Below, piece after piece: positions 55,308 to 64,000 of a stretch of DNA of 64,000 nt. Source of the DNA: JACMLD01 sp038207265. Lineage in GTDB: Bacteria; Bacteroidota; Bacteroidia; Chitinophagales; Chitinophagaceae. The position numbers were made by a program, and so were the translations under genes. Positions within the stretch are counted from its first letter, which is position 1. The number at the start of each line of letters is the position of its first letter. A model generated the notes under the pieces. The model had not been told where the DNA came from and did no database searches. It worked only from the letters and a program-made list of their open reading frames with translations. Location of the stretch: the NCBI GenBank assembly GCA_038207265.1, contig JBBQZZ010000005.1:227979-291978 (forward strand). Reading direction: 5' to 3'.

Positions 55308-55340
55308 TTTGTTCTGTAAGTGGGAAAAAGTGTTATTTTG
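55308..55340 (+). promoter_or_regulatory. Promoter of the dcw cluster
   Basis: TTTG (55308-55311), 21 nt, then TTATTTTG (55333-55340), 7 of 8 to TAnnTTTG with the same spacing as at atpD. The leader of about 32 nt runs to the mraZ ATG. Confidence 0.6.
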
Positions 55341-55377
55341 TGTGAATAAATGTTAGCATAGGCTCAAATTCTCATAA

Positions 55378-55836
55378 ATGATTCATTTTCTGGGCGAATA
55401 TGAAGTTACGCTGGACGCCAAAGGCCGGTTTCTGCTCCCTTCCAAACTGCTTGGTCAGTTGCCGGATGGAACAGCTACCAATTTTGTTATCAACAGGGGA
55501 TTTGATGATTGTTTAAACCTGTATCCAATGCAAAACTGGCTGCTGGTGTCCTCAGAAATTGAAGACCTGCCCGACTATGACGAAGACAACCGGAAGTTAA
55601 AGAAGTTTTTTAATTACGGAGTCACCACAGCCGAGTTAGACTCTGCCAACCGCCTTTTATTGCCGGCACATCTGAAAGATTATGCCGGACTTGTAAAGGA
55701 CATTGTGCTGACAGCTTCCAAAAAACGTATCGAAATCTGGGATAAACGTAAGTACCACGAGTTCTTTGATTCTTTTACTTCTGCAGCGTACAGCGCTTTG
55801 TACAAAAAGGCGTTGACGAAGAAAAGTGATCAGTGA
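55378..55836 (+). CDS. mraZ: Division/cell-wall cluster transcriptional regulator MraZ
   Basis: A 152-residue protein with two AbrB-like halves: GEYEVTLDAKGRFLLPSKL at the N-terminus and ELDSANRLLLPAHLKDYA in the second half. MraZ binds DNA repeats near its own promoter in other bacteria. It is the first gene of the cluster; its stop overlaps the upstream GTG reading of rsmH but precedes the ATG. Confidence 0.96.
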   Translation: MIHFLGEYEVTLDAKGRFLLPSKLLGQLPDGTATNFVINRGFDDCLNLYPMQNWLLVSSEIEDLPDYDEDNRKLKKFFNYGVTTAELDSANRLLLPAHLKDYAGLVKDIVLTASKKRIEIWDKRKYHEFFDSFTSAAYSALYKKALTKKSDQ

Positions 55837-55841
55837 TAATT

Positions 55842-56783
55842 ATGGATAATGAAAATAACATAACCATCACTGATAGTTCATCACGGGATTATCACCAGCC
55901 GGTATTGCTGGAACAGGCATTGGATGGCCTGGACATTAAGCCGGCCGGCGTGTATGTGGATTGTACATTTGGCGGAGGCGGGCATGCAAACGCATTGCTA
56001 TCCAGATTAAATGCAAACGGAAGATTGTTTGCATTTGACCAGGATGCCGATGCAAAGAAAAATGTACCCGATGATGCACGGGTAACATTTGTGCCAAGTA
56101 ACTTTCGTCACCTGCAACGTTTTTTGCGTTTGCATAAAGTGACAATGGTAGATGGCATTCTTGCAGATCTGGGTGTAAGCAGTCACCAGTTTGATGAAGC
56201 AGATCGTGGTTTTTCTATCCGGTTTGATGCAGACCTCGATATGCGAATGGATAGAAGGCAAACACTGACAGCTTTTGATGTGGTGAATACTTATACTGAA
56301 CTGCAATTGCACAAATTGTTTGAACAGTATGGGGAAGTGACCAATGCAAAAACACTGGCAAAAGCAATTGTTGCCATCCGTTCAACATCCTCGCTGAAAA
56401 CAGTCAACAACTTTAAAGCAGGGCTACATGCAGTAGTAAAAGGAAATCCTAACAAATACTTTGCGCAGGTGTTCCAGGCATTGCGGATAGAAGTAAATGA
56501 TGAATTGGGTGTGCTGCGGGAACTGTTGCTACAAATTCCTTCTCTTTTAAAACCTGGCGGCCGTGTTGTTATTATCACCTTTCATTCATTGGAAGACAGG
56601 TTGGTAAAGAATTTTTTTCGCAACGGAGCGTTCGGCGGGGAAGAAGAACATCCTTTTGAAAACAGGATTTCATTTGAAGCACTGAGCATAATTACCAAAA
56701 AGCCAATAACTGCATCTGCCGTGGAATTAAAGTTGAATCCACGATCCAGGAGTGCAAAAATGAGGATAGCAGAAAAAGTATAG
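55842..56783 (+). CDS. rsmH: 16S rRNA (cytosine(1402)-N(4))-methyltransferase
   Basis: A 313-residue SAM methyltransferase, start at ATG 55842 (MDNENNITITDSS), 5 bp after mraZ. The motifs are YHQPVLLEQALDGL, DCTFGGGGHA, ADLGVSSHQFDEADRGFS and the C-terminal RVVIITFHSLEDR. It methylates C1402 of 16S rRNA. Confidence 0.96.
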   Translation: MDNENNITITDSSSRDYHQPVLLEQALDGLDIKPAGVYVDCTFGGGGHANALLSRLNANGRLFAFDQDADAKKNVPDDARVTFVPSNFRHLQRFLRLHKVTMVDGILADLGVSSHQFDEADRGFSIRFDADLDMRMDRRQTLTAFDVVNTYTELQLHKLFEQYGEVTNAKTLAKAIVAIRSTSSLKTVNNFKAGLHAVVKGNPNKYFAQVFQALRIEVNDELGVLRELLLQIPSLLKPGGRVVIITFHSLEDRLVKNFFRNGAFGGEEEHPFENRISFEALSIITKKPITASAVELKLNPRSRSAKMRIAEKV

Positions 56784-56920
56784 AAAGATAGCCAGGCATG
56801 TACGTTTAATAATTTTAATTAATTGTTTTTGTTGATACGGCAGCTCGTTATCAAGGCGAGCAGCAATTTGATACCCATTCGAAGATTTTCTAATGCCGGA
56901 CCAGAGTGGTTTGCAAAAAG

Positions 56921-56948
56921 GCAGTCAGGCAGGTAATCTGCCTGCTGC
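56921..56948 (+). other. Strong hairpin in the rsmH-ftsL gap
   Basis: GCAG-T-CAGGCAG pairs with CTGCCTG-CTGC: an 11-bp stem with a single bulged T and a 5-nt loop, 22 bp before the ftsL ATG. No T-run follows, so it is not a typical terminator. It could affect ftsL translation or mRNA processing. Confidence 0.5.
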
Positions 56949-56970
56949 TTAGACCCTCAAAAAAATTACT

Positions 56971-57312
56971 ATGAACAAGAACAATCAATCCAGGGAAACA
57001 AAGCCAGAATGGAAACGGTTGCTGAATTATCAATGGATAGTGAGAAACATCCCTTATTTCCTTTTCCTGAGTTCGCTGGCCGTGTTATACATCTATAACG
57101 GACATTATTCAGATAATACAGTGAAGGATATAAACAAAACAAGTAAGGAATTGAAAGAATTACAGTACGAATACAAATCCATGAAGAGTGAGGTGATGTT
57201 TCGAAGCAAGCAAAGTGAACTTGTAAAAGCGGTAGCTCCTCTTGGATTAAAAGAATTGCTGCAACCACCCACGTTATTAAAAGATAGTACGGAAAAAATC
57301 AGTAATAATTAA
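56971..57312 (+). CDS. ftsL: FtsL-like cell division protein
   Basis: A 113-residue single-pass protein: Lys-rich cytoplasmic N-terminus, membrane helix at about 28-45 (NIPYFLFLSSLAVLYIYNG), then a periplasmic coiled coil (about 55-85) and a short tail. This matches the Bacteroidota FtsL family; position between rsmH and ftsI confirms it. It joins FtsB/FtsQ and activates FtsI/FtsW. Confidence 0.88.
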   Translation: MNKNNQSRETKPEWKRLLNYQWIVRNIPYFLFLSSLAVLYIYNGHYSDNTVKDINKTSKELKELQYEYKSMKSEVMFRSKQSELVKAVAPLGLKELLQPPTLLKDSTEKISNN

Positions 57313-57394
57313 GAAGCTGAATTTATGGTGTAGTATAGAACACAGGAAGCGGAACAAAAATTAAAATAACTCATACCAGCAATTGTAGCCACAC

Positions 57395-59530
57395 TTGGAA
57401 GTAAAAAACGACATATTGTGGAGGGTGTACCTGGCCTTTATAGGTATTTCCGTATTAAGCTTAATTATACTGGGCAAGGCCGTATACATTCAACAATTCC
57501 AGGGCAGTTATTGGAAAAGCAAAAGTGACAGCCTGCATACCCGATTGATGCCCATGCTGGCGGAACGCGGAACCATATATAGCGAAGATGGAAATATGCT
57601 GAGTACATCGGTTCCTTATTTCGATATCTATATAGATTTTGGCGCAGACGGATTAAGAGAAAAGCAAGGAGAGCGGTTTAAAAAATACATTGATTCACTG
57701 AGTAATTCATTGGCTTCTTTTTTCGGCGACAAGAAAGCCGCTGAATATAAGAAGGAACTGCAGGCAGGGTATAGGAACAAAGATCGTTATTATGAATTAA
57801 GGAAAAACCTGTCGTTTGAAGAATACAAAACACTCCGGAGTTTTCCACTGGTAAACCAGGGCCGAAACAAAAGTGGTTTTATAGCGGAAGTAAAAAGCAG
57901 AAGATTGAACCCTTTTGGGTTACTGGCCAACAGAACCATTGGCTTATCACGTGATTATATAAACGCAGATGGAAAAATAATCAACCAGAACATTGGACTG
58001 GAAAAAACTTACGACACTTTATTGAAAGGCGAAAAAGGTCAGCGCCTGGTGAGGTTTATCAGCGGCGGCGCATTTATTCCTGTTGAAGGATCAGAGATTG
58101 AACCCGAAAATGGAAAGGATATAATCACTACCGTTGATGTGAACACGCAGGATATTGCTGAAAATGCTTTGCTAAAGGCCATGGTTGAAAATGAAGCTGA
58201 ACACGGCACCTGCATAGTAATGGAAGTAGCTACAGGTAAAATAAAGGCGCTCGCCAATCTTGGCCGGCAGAAAAATGGTAACTATTGGGAAGATTATAAT
58301 TATGCCTTACGTGCCACAGAACCCGGTTCAACGGTAAAGCTGGCAACACTACTATCAGTACTGAGCGAGGGAAAGATGACGATCAACGATATGGTAGAAG
58401 TAGGCGCTACCGGTAATGCATTTGTTGGTGTAAGAATGGTTACAGATGCCGAAAGAAGTCCCAAACCCATTGAAACAGTAAGAGAGTGCTTTGCACACAG
58501 TTCAAATGTGGGTATGAGTAAGATTGCCTACCAAACTTTTGCTGCGCAGCCGGATAAATTTCTGAGTTACCTGCACAAATATCATTTTGATAGCAGAACG
58601 GGTATTGATCTTATAGGTGAGGAAAGACCCTTGCTTCCAAAATTGAAACGAAACAAAGAAGGGCTAATGAATATGGTAACCATGAGTTTTGGTTATGCTA
58701 TTGAAGTAACGCCATTACAAACACTGATGCTTTACAACTCCATTGCCAACAATGGAAAAATGATGAAACCATACCTGGTAAACAGTATTCAAAGTAATGG
58801 CCAGGTTATAAAATCGTATGAACCAGTGGTGGTAGAATCGCAGGTTGCTGATGAAAAAGTAATAAAAGCTGCACAACAATGTATGCTGGCGGTAACAACA
58901 GAAGGTACCGGGAAAAAGCCTTTCAAAAATACTTTATATAGTGTGGGTGGAAAAACGGGTACCGCACATGTTGCTGGCAAAGGGCTTTCTTATGATGACG
59001 GAATTTACCAGGCTTCGTTTGTAGGTTATTTCCCTTTTGAAAAACCAATGTATAGCTGTATAGTGGTAATAAAAACAAAAGCGCACCCGGCGCTGCACAT
59101 GGGCGGAGAAGTATCGGCTCCTGTTTTTAAAGAGATAGCCGATAAACTAAATGCAGTAAATACACAACAAAATTCTTTGATGCTTGCAGGCACCATAAGA
59201 AAAGACAGCAGCGCTTTTTATTATGCCGGGGAAACAAAGGACGTTAAACAGGTATTGAACAGGCTCAAAATTGACTATGTTGATTCTGCGCAGGCACAAG
59301 ACTGGAGCAGTGTGTACAATAATAATAGTATGCCGGTGATCAGTAACCGCAAAATGGCAAAAAATAGCATGCCGGATGTGAAGGGAATGGGATTGAAAGA
59401 TGCATTGTATTTACTGGAAAGTATAAATGTAAAAGTAGTAGCAAAGGGCCGGGGGAAAGTAATCAATCAATCCATTGAAGCAGGAAAGCAAGTCAGGAAA
59501 GGTTCAACAGTTGTGATAGAGTTAATCTGA
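57395..59530 (+). CDS. ftsI: Penicillin-binding protein 3 (FtsI) with C-terminal PASTA domain
   Basis: A 711-residue class B PBP, septal transpeptidase. Membrane helix at about 10-30. Catalytic motifs are SxxK (S312-TV-K315, in EPGSTVKLA), SxN (S369-S-N371, in FAHSSNVGM) and KTG (VGGKTGTAH). A PASTA-type domain at about 655-711 (MPDVKGMGLKDALYLL) ends the protein. No ATG is available: a stop codon lies just upstream in frame, so the start is TTG 57395. Confidence 0.95.
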   Translation: MEVKNDILWRVYLAFIGISVLSLIILGKAVYIQQFQGSYWKSKSDSLHTRLMPMLAERGTIYSEDGNMLSTSVPYFDIYIDFGADGLREKQGERFKKYIDSLSNSLASFFGDKKAAEYKKELQAGYRNKDRYYELRKNLSFEEYKTLRSFPLVNQGRNKSGFIAEVKSRRLNPFGLLANRTIGLSRDYINADGKIINQNIGLEKTYDTLLKGEKGQRLVRFISGGAFIPVEGSEIEPENGKDIITTVDVNTQDIAENALLKAMVENEAEHGTCIVMEVATGKIKALANLGRQKNGNYWEDYNYALRATEPGSTVKLATLLSVLSEGKMTINDMVEVGATGNAFVGVRMVTDAERSPKPIETVRECFAHSSNVGMSKIAYQTFAAQPDKFLSYLHKYHFDSRTGIDLIGEERPLLPKLKRNKEGLMNMVTMSFGYAIEVTPLQTLMLYNSIANNGKMMKPYLVNSIQSNGQVIKSYEPVVVESQVADEKVIKAAQQCMLAVTTEGTGKKPFKNTLYSVGGKTGTAHVAGKGLSYDDGIYQASFVGYFPFEKPMYSCIVVIKTKAHPALHMGGEVSAPVFKEIADKLNAVNTQQNSLMLAGTIRKDSSAFYYAGETKDVKQVLNRLKIDYVDSAQAQDWSSVYNNNSMPVISNRKMAKNSMPDVKGMGLKDALYLLESINVKVVAKGRGKVINQSIEAGKQVRKGSTVVIELI

Positions 59531-59559
59531 AATATTTAAATCCGTTGTGGGGAAGTTGA

Positions 59560-61029
59560 ATGATGGCAGTGTTACAGGACATATTGTATAAAGTGAGTAT
59601 CCGCTCTGTATATGGAAATACACAGGCGATTGTAAGCGATTTGCAAATTGATTCCAGGAAAGTGGTAGCTGGATCCGCTTTTATTGCCATCCGCGGTGTT
59701 GCATCTGACGGACATCATTTTATAGTTAAGGCAATTGAACAAGGTGCAAGAGTTATCATATGTGAACAGTTCCCTGTGGATCTGAAAGAAGAAATTACTT
59801 ATGTGCAGGTTGAGAACAGTGCTTCAGCTGCGGGTTTTATGGCGCATAATTTTTTTGGTCAGCCATCAGAGAAAATGAAACTGGTGGGTGTTACAGGAAC
59901 AAATGGTAAAACAACCATTGCAACCTTATTATACAAGCTCTTTACAGCATTGGGATATACCTGTGGTTTGCTGAGTACGGTACAAAACCAGGTTGGGAAT
60001 GAAGTACTACCTGCAACGCATACAACGCCAGACCCGGTAAGCATGAATGCATTATTGAAACAAATGGAAGAGGCAGGTTGTACGCATGTTTTTATGGAAT
60101 GTAGTTCACATGCAATGCACCAGCACCGGGTAGATGGTTTGTATTTTTCAGGAGCATTGTTCAGTAACATCACACATGATCACCTGGATTATCATAAAAC
60201 ATTTGAAGAATACATAAGAGTAAAAAAATCTTTTTTTGATGCATTACCGGCTGCCGCCTTCGCCATATCTAATTTAGATGACAAACGCGGTACTGTAATG
60301 TTGCAAAATACAAGCGCGGTGAAATATTATTATAGCCTGAAAACAATGGCTGATTTCAAAGGAAAAATCCTGGAAAACAGTTTATCTGGCTTGGTGATGC
60401 AGGTAAATGACCAGGAAGTGCATTTTAGAATGATTGGTGAGTTCAATGCTTATAACCTGCTGGTCGTATATGGAGCTGCCATTTGTCTGGGAGAGGATAA
60501 ACAGGAAATATTAAGATGCCTGAGTATATTGACAGGTGCAGAAGGAAGGTTTGATTATATCGTTTCTGGTAAAGAAAAAGTAATGGGTATTGTTGACTAT
60601 GCTCATACACCCGATGCATTGATAAATGTATTGACCACTATTCAAAAATTGCGCAAAGGCTATGAACATATTATAACAGTTGTGGGATGCGGTGGCGACA
60701 GAGACAAAACAAAGCGACCATTGATGGCGGAAGAAGCCTGCAAGTACAGTGACCGGGTGATTTTTACTTCGGATAACCCGCGTAGTGAAGATCCTGAACA
60801 AATTTTAAGGGATATGGAGAAAGGATTAAATACCGCGGCAAAAAGAAAATCATTGTCCATTACCGATAGGCGCGAAGCCATAAAAGCAGCTATTGGATTC
60901 AGTAAACCAGAGGATATAGTATTGATAGCAGGTAAGGGACATGAAAAGTACCAGGATATTAAAGGTGTTAAACAATATTTTGACGACAAAGAAGAATTGG
61001 TGAAAGTTTTTGAATTATTAGGAAAATAA
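59560..61029 (+). CDS. murE: UDP-MurNAc-Ala-Glu:meso-DAP ligase
   Basis: A 489-residue Mur ligase. The ATP loop is GTNGKTT (113-119), and the substrate motif DNPR (about residue 407, in FTSDNPRSEDP) indicates addition of meso-diaminopimelate. The central KHDH-like segment ITHDHLDYH is intact. It lies 29 bp after ftsI. Peptidoglycan is thus of the DAP type. Confidence 0.97.
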   Translation: MMAVLQDILYKVSIRSVYGNTQAIVSDLQIDSRKVVAGSAFIAIRGVASDGHHFIVKAIEQGARVIICEQFPVDLKEEITYVQVENSASAAGFMAHNFFGQPSEKMKLVGVTGTNGKTTIATLLYKLFTALGYTCGLLSTVQNQVGNEVLPATHTTPDPVSMNALLKQMEEAGCTHVFMECSSHAMHQHRVDGLYFSGALFSNITHDHLDYHKTFEEYIRVKKSFFDALPAAAFAISNLDDKRGTVMLQNTSAVKYYYSLKTMADFKGKILENSLSGLVMQVNDQEVHFRMIGEFNAYNLLVVYGAAICLGEDKQEILRCLSILTGAEGRFDYIVSGKEKVMGIVDYAHTPDALINVLTTIQKLRKGYEHIITVVGCGGDRDKTKRPLMAEEACKYSDRVIFTSDNPRSEDPEQILRDMEKGLNTAAKRKSLSITDRREAIKAAIGFSKPEDIVLIAGKGHEKYQDIKGVKQYFDDKEELVKVFELLGK

Positions 61030-61085
61030 GTCTCAGTACTAAGTAATGAGACAGGGCAGTAACTAAAAAGTTTGACAAAATAACT

Positions 61086-62369
61086 ATGTTATACCACTTG
61101 TTTGAATGGCTGAGACAACAGGGCATGAAAGTGCCGGGTGGTGCTTTGTTCTCTTTTATTACATTCCGGTTATTGCTGGCTGTATTGCTGTCACTTTCTA
61201 TAACTGCTATTTATGGTAAACGACTGATCAATTTTTTGGTAAAGAAACAGGTGGGCGAATCTGTAAGAGAATTGGGCCTGGCGGGTGAACAGCAAAAAAA
61301 AGGAACTCCTACTATGGGCGGTTTAATTATAATAGTGGGCATACTGGTGCCCACTTTATTATTAGCCAATTTAAATAAAGCGTATATACGATTAATGATT
61401 TTATGTACCGTATGGCTGGGTATTGTAGGATTTGTAGATGATTATTTAAAGTTGCGTGCGAAAAAAATCGCCCAACAACAAGGTATTGCTTATAAAAAAG
61501 GCGACAAAGACGGACTTGCCGGCTGGTTTAAGGTAATGGGCCAGGTGGGACTTGGACTAATCATTGCGTTAACATTACTTTTTAATGAAAACGTAAAAGC
61601 TTATCGTGAATACACTGGCGATACCAGTGCACTGAATCAAAAAGACATTAAGGTAGTCAGGCCAGACAGTAACAGTGTAAGGTATTTTGTGAAATCAGAT
61701 TATCCAATTACAACCATTCCGTTTGTAAAATCTCATGAGTTCAATTATTCCAGGTTATTGCCCCAGGCATTAAGACCTTATACCTGGATATTGTACTCTC
61801 TCATAGTAATATTTATTGTAACTGCAGTATCCAATGGGGCAAATATTACCGATGGAATAGATGGATTAGCAACTGGTACATCGGCGCTCATAGGAGTATG
61901 TCTTGGCATATTTGCTTATGCAAGTGGTAATATCCGGCTGGCAGATTACCTGAACATCATGTATATACCCAACCTGGGCGAATTGTCGATTTTTATTGCA
62001 GCGATGGTGGGAGCCTGCATTGGTTTCCTGTGGTACAACGCTTATCCTGCGCAGGTATTTATGGGAGATACAGGAAGTCTTACACTTGGTGGAATCATAG
62101 CTGCACTGGCTATTATAGTTCGCAAGGAACTACTGATCCCAATTTTCTGCGGCGTGTTCCTGGTAGAGCTGATGAGCGTAATGATACAGGTTAGTTATTT
62201 TAAATACACAAAGAAAAAATTTGGCGAAGGCAAAAGGATTTTCCTGATGAGCCCGATACATCATCATTACCAGAAGATGGGCTATCACGAAAGTAAAATC
62301 GTAACGAGGTTTTGGATTGTGACCATTCTCTGTGTATTGTTTTCAATAGTGACATTAAAAATAAGATAG
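61086..62369 (+). CDS. mraY: Phospho-MurNAc-pentapeptide transferase
   Basis: A 427-residue polytopic enzyme that makes lipid I. Catalytic Asp motifs are VDDYLK, NITDGIDGLA and FMGDTGSL; the C-terminal HHHYQKMGYHE is intact. It has an insertion of about 65 residues (about 175-240, including YFVKSDYPITTIPFVKSHEF) between the third and fifth helices, longer than in Gram-positive MraY. No murF lies between murE and mraY. Confidence 0.96.
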   Translation: MLYHLFEWLRQQGMKVPGGALFSFITFRLLLAVLLSLSITAIYGKRLINFLVKKQVGESVRELGLAGEQQKKGTPTMGGLIIIVGILVPTLLLANLNKAYIRLMILCTVWLGIVGFVDDYLKLRAKKIAQQQGIAYKKGDKDGLAGWFKVMGQVGLGLIIALTLLFNENVKAYREYTGDTSALNQKDIKVVRPDSNSVRYFVKSDYPITTIPFVKSHEFNYSRLLPQALRPYTWILYSLIVIFIVTAVSNGANITDGIDGLATGTSALIGVCLGIFAYASGNIRLADYLNIMYIPNLGELSIFIAAMVGACIGFLWYNAYPAQVFMGDTGSLTLGGIIAALAIIVRKELLIPIFCGVFLVELMSVMIQVSYFKYTKKKFGEGKRIFLMSPIHHHYQKMGYHESKIVTRFWIVTILCVLFSIVTLKIR

Positions 62370-62550
62370 GAAGCTGCAGGTTTTGTTGCAGCAACCAATA
62401 AAATAAAAAGGAAAAACCACGTCTCTGAAAATCACAAAGTAGAAAGCGACCGCTCTGAATGTAACAGGAGATTGTGGTACAGTAAAAGTTCAAACTATAG
62501 AAAAACCCCCCAATCCGTCTGTGAAACTATTATAGCAATGTATTGATCTG

Positions 62551-63891
62551 ATGAGTAAACGAATGGTCATATTAGGTGGTGGCGAGAGTGGAGCAGGCGC
62601 GGCAATACTTTCAAAACAGCATGGATACGATGTTTTTCTGTCTGATGCTGGTTCTTTGAAAACAATTTATAAAGATGAACTGGAAGAAAAAGGCATTGCT
62701 TATGAAGAAGGCGGGCATACCGAATCTTTAATTCTGAATGCAGATGAAATTGTTAAGAGTCCTGGAATTCCGGAGAAAAATGAATTGATTAGAAAGATTC
62801 GTGCAAAGGGAATACTGGTTATCAGTGAAATTGAACTGGCTTACCGTTACAAAGGAGATAGTAAAATAATTGCCATCACCGGAAGCAATGGTAAGACAAC
62901 CACAACATCGCTGATGTATCAAATTGCGAAACATGCGGGACTGGATTGTGCATTGGTTGGCAATATCGGCTATTCATTTGCAAAGCAGGTGGCAGAACAA
63001 CCGAAACCATGGTATGTAGCAGAAATTAGTTCTTTCCAGTTAGATGATATAAAGACTTTCAGACCGGATATAGCGATACTGACGAATATAACAGAAGATC
63101 ATTTAGACAGGTATGAATACAAATTTGAAAATTATATCGCCAGCAAATTCAGCATTGCATTGAACCAGACGAAGGAAGACTATTTTATTTATTGTGCAGA
63201 CGATCCGGTTACCATGCAATTTATCCATCAATATTCTATTAATTCTAACCCATTACCATTTACCATGCAACAACAACCGAACCAGGGTGGTTTTATTAAA
63301 AACGGACAAATGATCATACAGTCTGGCAACGAACGTGTAACGATGAGCATTTATGATTTTGCATTGAAGGGAAAACACAATCAATACAACACTCTGGCAG
63401 CAGGGATTGCCGCAGCCACTATTGGTTTGCGAAAGGAAAAGATCAGGGATGCCATCCAGTCTTTTGAAGCACTGGAACATCGCATGGAACATGTGTCTAC
63501 CGTAAGAGGTGTGGAGTTTATTAACGATAGCAAAGCTACCAATGTAAATAGCACCTGGTATGCATTGGAAAGTATGGAGAAACCTACCATTCTTATTTTG
63601 GGGGGAGTAGATAAGGGCAATGACTATTCATTATTGCAGGAAATGGTAAAGGAAAAAGTAAAAGCCATTGTATGTATGGGAACCGACAACCGAAAAATTC
63701 ATGAGGCTTTTGGAAAAGAAGTTGAATTGATTGTAAATACAGACAATGCAAGGGATGCGGTGCAGTCAGCTTTCCATTTTGCAACAAAAGGAGATGTGGT
63801 CTTGCTGAGTCCCGCCTGTGCCAGTTTTGATTTGTTTAAAAATTATGAAGACAGAGGAAAACAATTTAAAAATTGCGTGAGAAATCTTTAA
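62551..63891 (+). CDS. murD: UDP-MurNAc-L-alanine:D-glutamate ligase
   Basis: A 446-residue Mur ligase: N-terminal Rossmann segment ILGGGESGAGAAIL, ATP loop GSNGKTTT (111-118), NITEDHLDRY and a C-terminal domain with INDSKATN. A 181-bp gap separates it from mraY and contains a weak GCTGCA/TGCAGC hairpin (62374-62393) but no gene. It adds D-Glu in peptidoglycan precursor synthesis. Confidence 0.96.
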   Translation: MSKRMVILGGGESGAGAAILSKQHGYDVFLSDAGSLKTIYKDELEEKGIAYEEGGHTESLILNADEIVKSPGIPEKNELIRKIRAKGILVISEIELAYRYKGDSKIIAITGSNGKTTTTSLMYQIAKHAGLDCALVGNIGYSFAKQVAEQPKPWYVAEISSFQLDDIKTFRPDIAILTNITEDHLDRYEYKFENYIASKFSIALNQTKEDYFIYCADDPVTMQFIHQYSINSNPLPFTMQQQPNQGGFIKNGQMIIQSGNERVTMSIYDFALKGKHNQYNTLAAGIAAATIGLRKEKIRDAIQSFEALEHRMEHVSTVRGVEFINDSKATNVNSTWYALESMEKPTILILGGVDKGNDYSLLQEMVKEKVKAIVCMGTDNRKIHEAFGKEVELIVNTDNARDAVQSAFHFATKGDVVLLSPACASFDLFKNYEDRGKQFKNCVRNL

Positions 63892-63967
63892 TTAGTTGCC
63901 AGTTAATAGTTTACAGTTGACAGTAAAATATATTGTCTTATGACTTTTGACAATAGACTCTAAGAAA

Positions 63968-64000
63968 ATGGAAAATTTATTCAGAAAATATTTAAAAGGC
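63968..64000 (+). CDS. ftsW: Start of the next dcw gene, probably ftsW
   Basis: Only 11 codons are visible (MENLFRKYLKG) before the window ends. The ATG, the position after murD and a basic N-terminus like Bacteroidota FtsW support the call, which rests mainly on conserved gene order. Confidence 0.6.
   Translation, partial: MENLFRKYLKG

Noticed and set aside
1..64000. CRISPR arrays, tRNA or rRNA genes, insertion sequences, prophage
   Set aside because: No regularly spaced repeats, cloverleaf signatures, transposase or phage structural genes were found; the Holin-X gene has no phage neighbours.

Overview
The window is a typical chromosome segment of a Bacteroidota bacterium, most likely a member of the Chitinophagaceae. 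The support is: AT-rich intergenic DNA with promoters of the Bacteroidota type (TTTG about 21 nt before TAnnTTTG), almost no Shine-Dalgarno sequences, many signal peptides ending in AQ, a PorT-type type IX secretion protein, a metalloprotease with a type IX-like C-terminal sorting domain, a short AtpC encoded with AtpD away from the other ATP synthase genes, and a Bacteroidota-style dcw cluster without murF between murE and mraY. No rRNA, tRNA, CRISPR array, prophage or insertion sequence was recognised.

Layout. 1-9.6 kb: comM-like ATPase (cut by the window edge), a small hypothetical gene, an M1 aminopeptidase, and a pyrC / MutS-like / DUF3179 run, divergent from a Wzi-like outer-membrane protein. 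9.7-17.3 kb: a frameshifted remnant, porT-ubiE, engB, a YkuK-type protein, a secreted metzincin with a small partner gene, a CoA-binding protein, a TIGR01777 epimerase and a GbsR/MarR regulator. 17.4-23.6 kb: a TonB-like protein and an outer-membrane protein, then a tightly overlapping UbiA / type III PKS / methyltransferase / flavoprotein operon that should make a prenylated or quinone-type polyketide lipid. 24-30 kb: PDH E2, an M20 amidohydrolase, mgtE, an OprB-like porin and tonB. 31-39 kb: a CzcCBA-type metal efflux operon with its own two-component system. 39.5-46.3 kb: a GH18-NodB-GT2 fusion, dnaX and a GNAT-like protein. 46.4-53.4 kb: a YtxH/holin-X stress-type operon, atpDC, a DUF4136 lipoprotein with an outer-membrane barrel, algH and an orphan histidine kinase. 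53.4-55.1 kb: queA and a DUF3052 gene on the minus strand. 55.4-64 kb: dcw cluster mraZ-rsmH-ftsL-ftsI-murE-mraY-murD-ftsW (cut).

Three things stand out. First, an 11-bp-spaced direct repeat (GTTAA-N6-GTTAA on the plus strand) lies upstream of the histidine kinase, the response regulator, the efflux operon and also the GH18-NodB-GT2 gene; it looks like the operator of one regulon joining metal efflux to exopolysaccharide synthesis. Second, a phased group of DnaA boxes next to AT-rich DNA at 55.17-55.29 kb, close to where gene orientation switches from mostly minus to mostly plus, is a candidate replication origin or a DnaA-controlled promoter of the dcw cluster. Third, there are two unexplained fold-back elements: a 129-nt sequence closed by its own ends at 31.05 kb, which may be a structured RNA, and an 89-nt nested hairpin at 23.74 kb.
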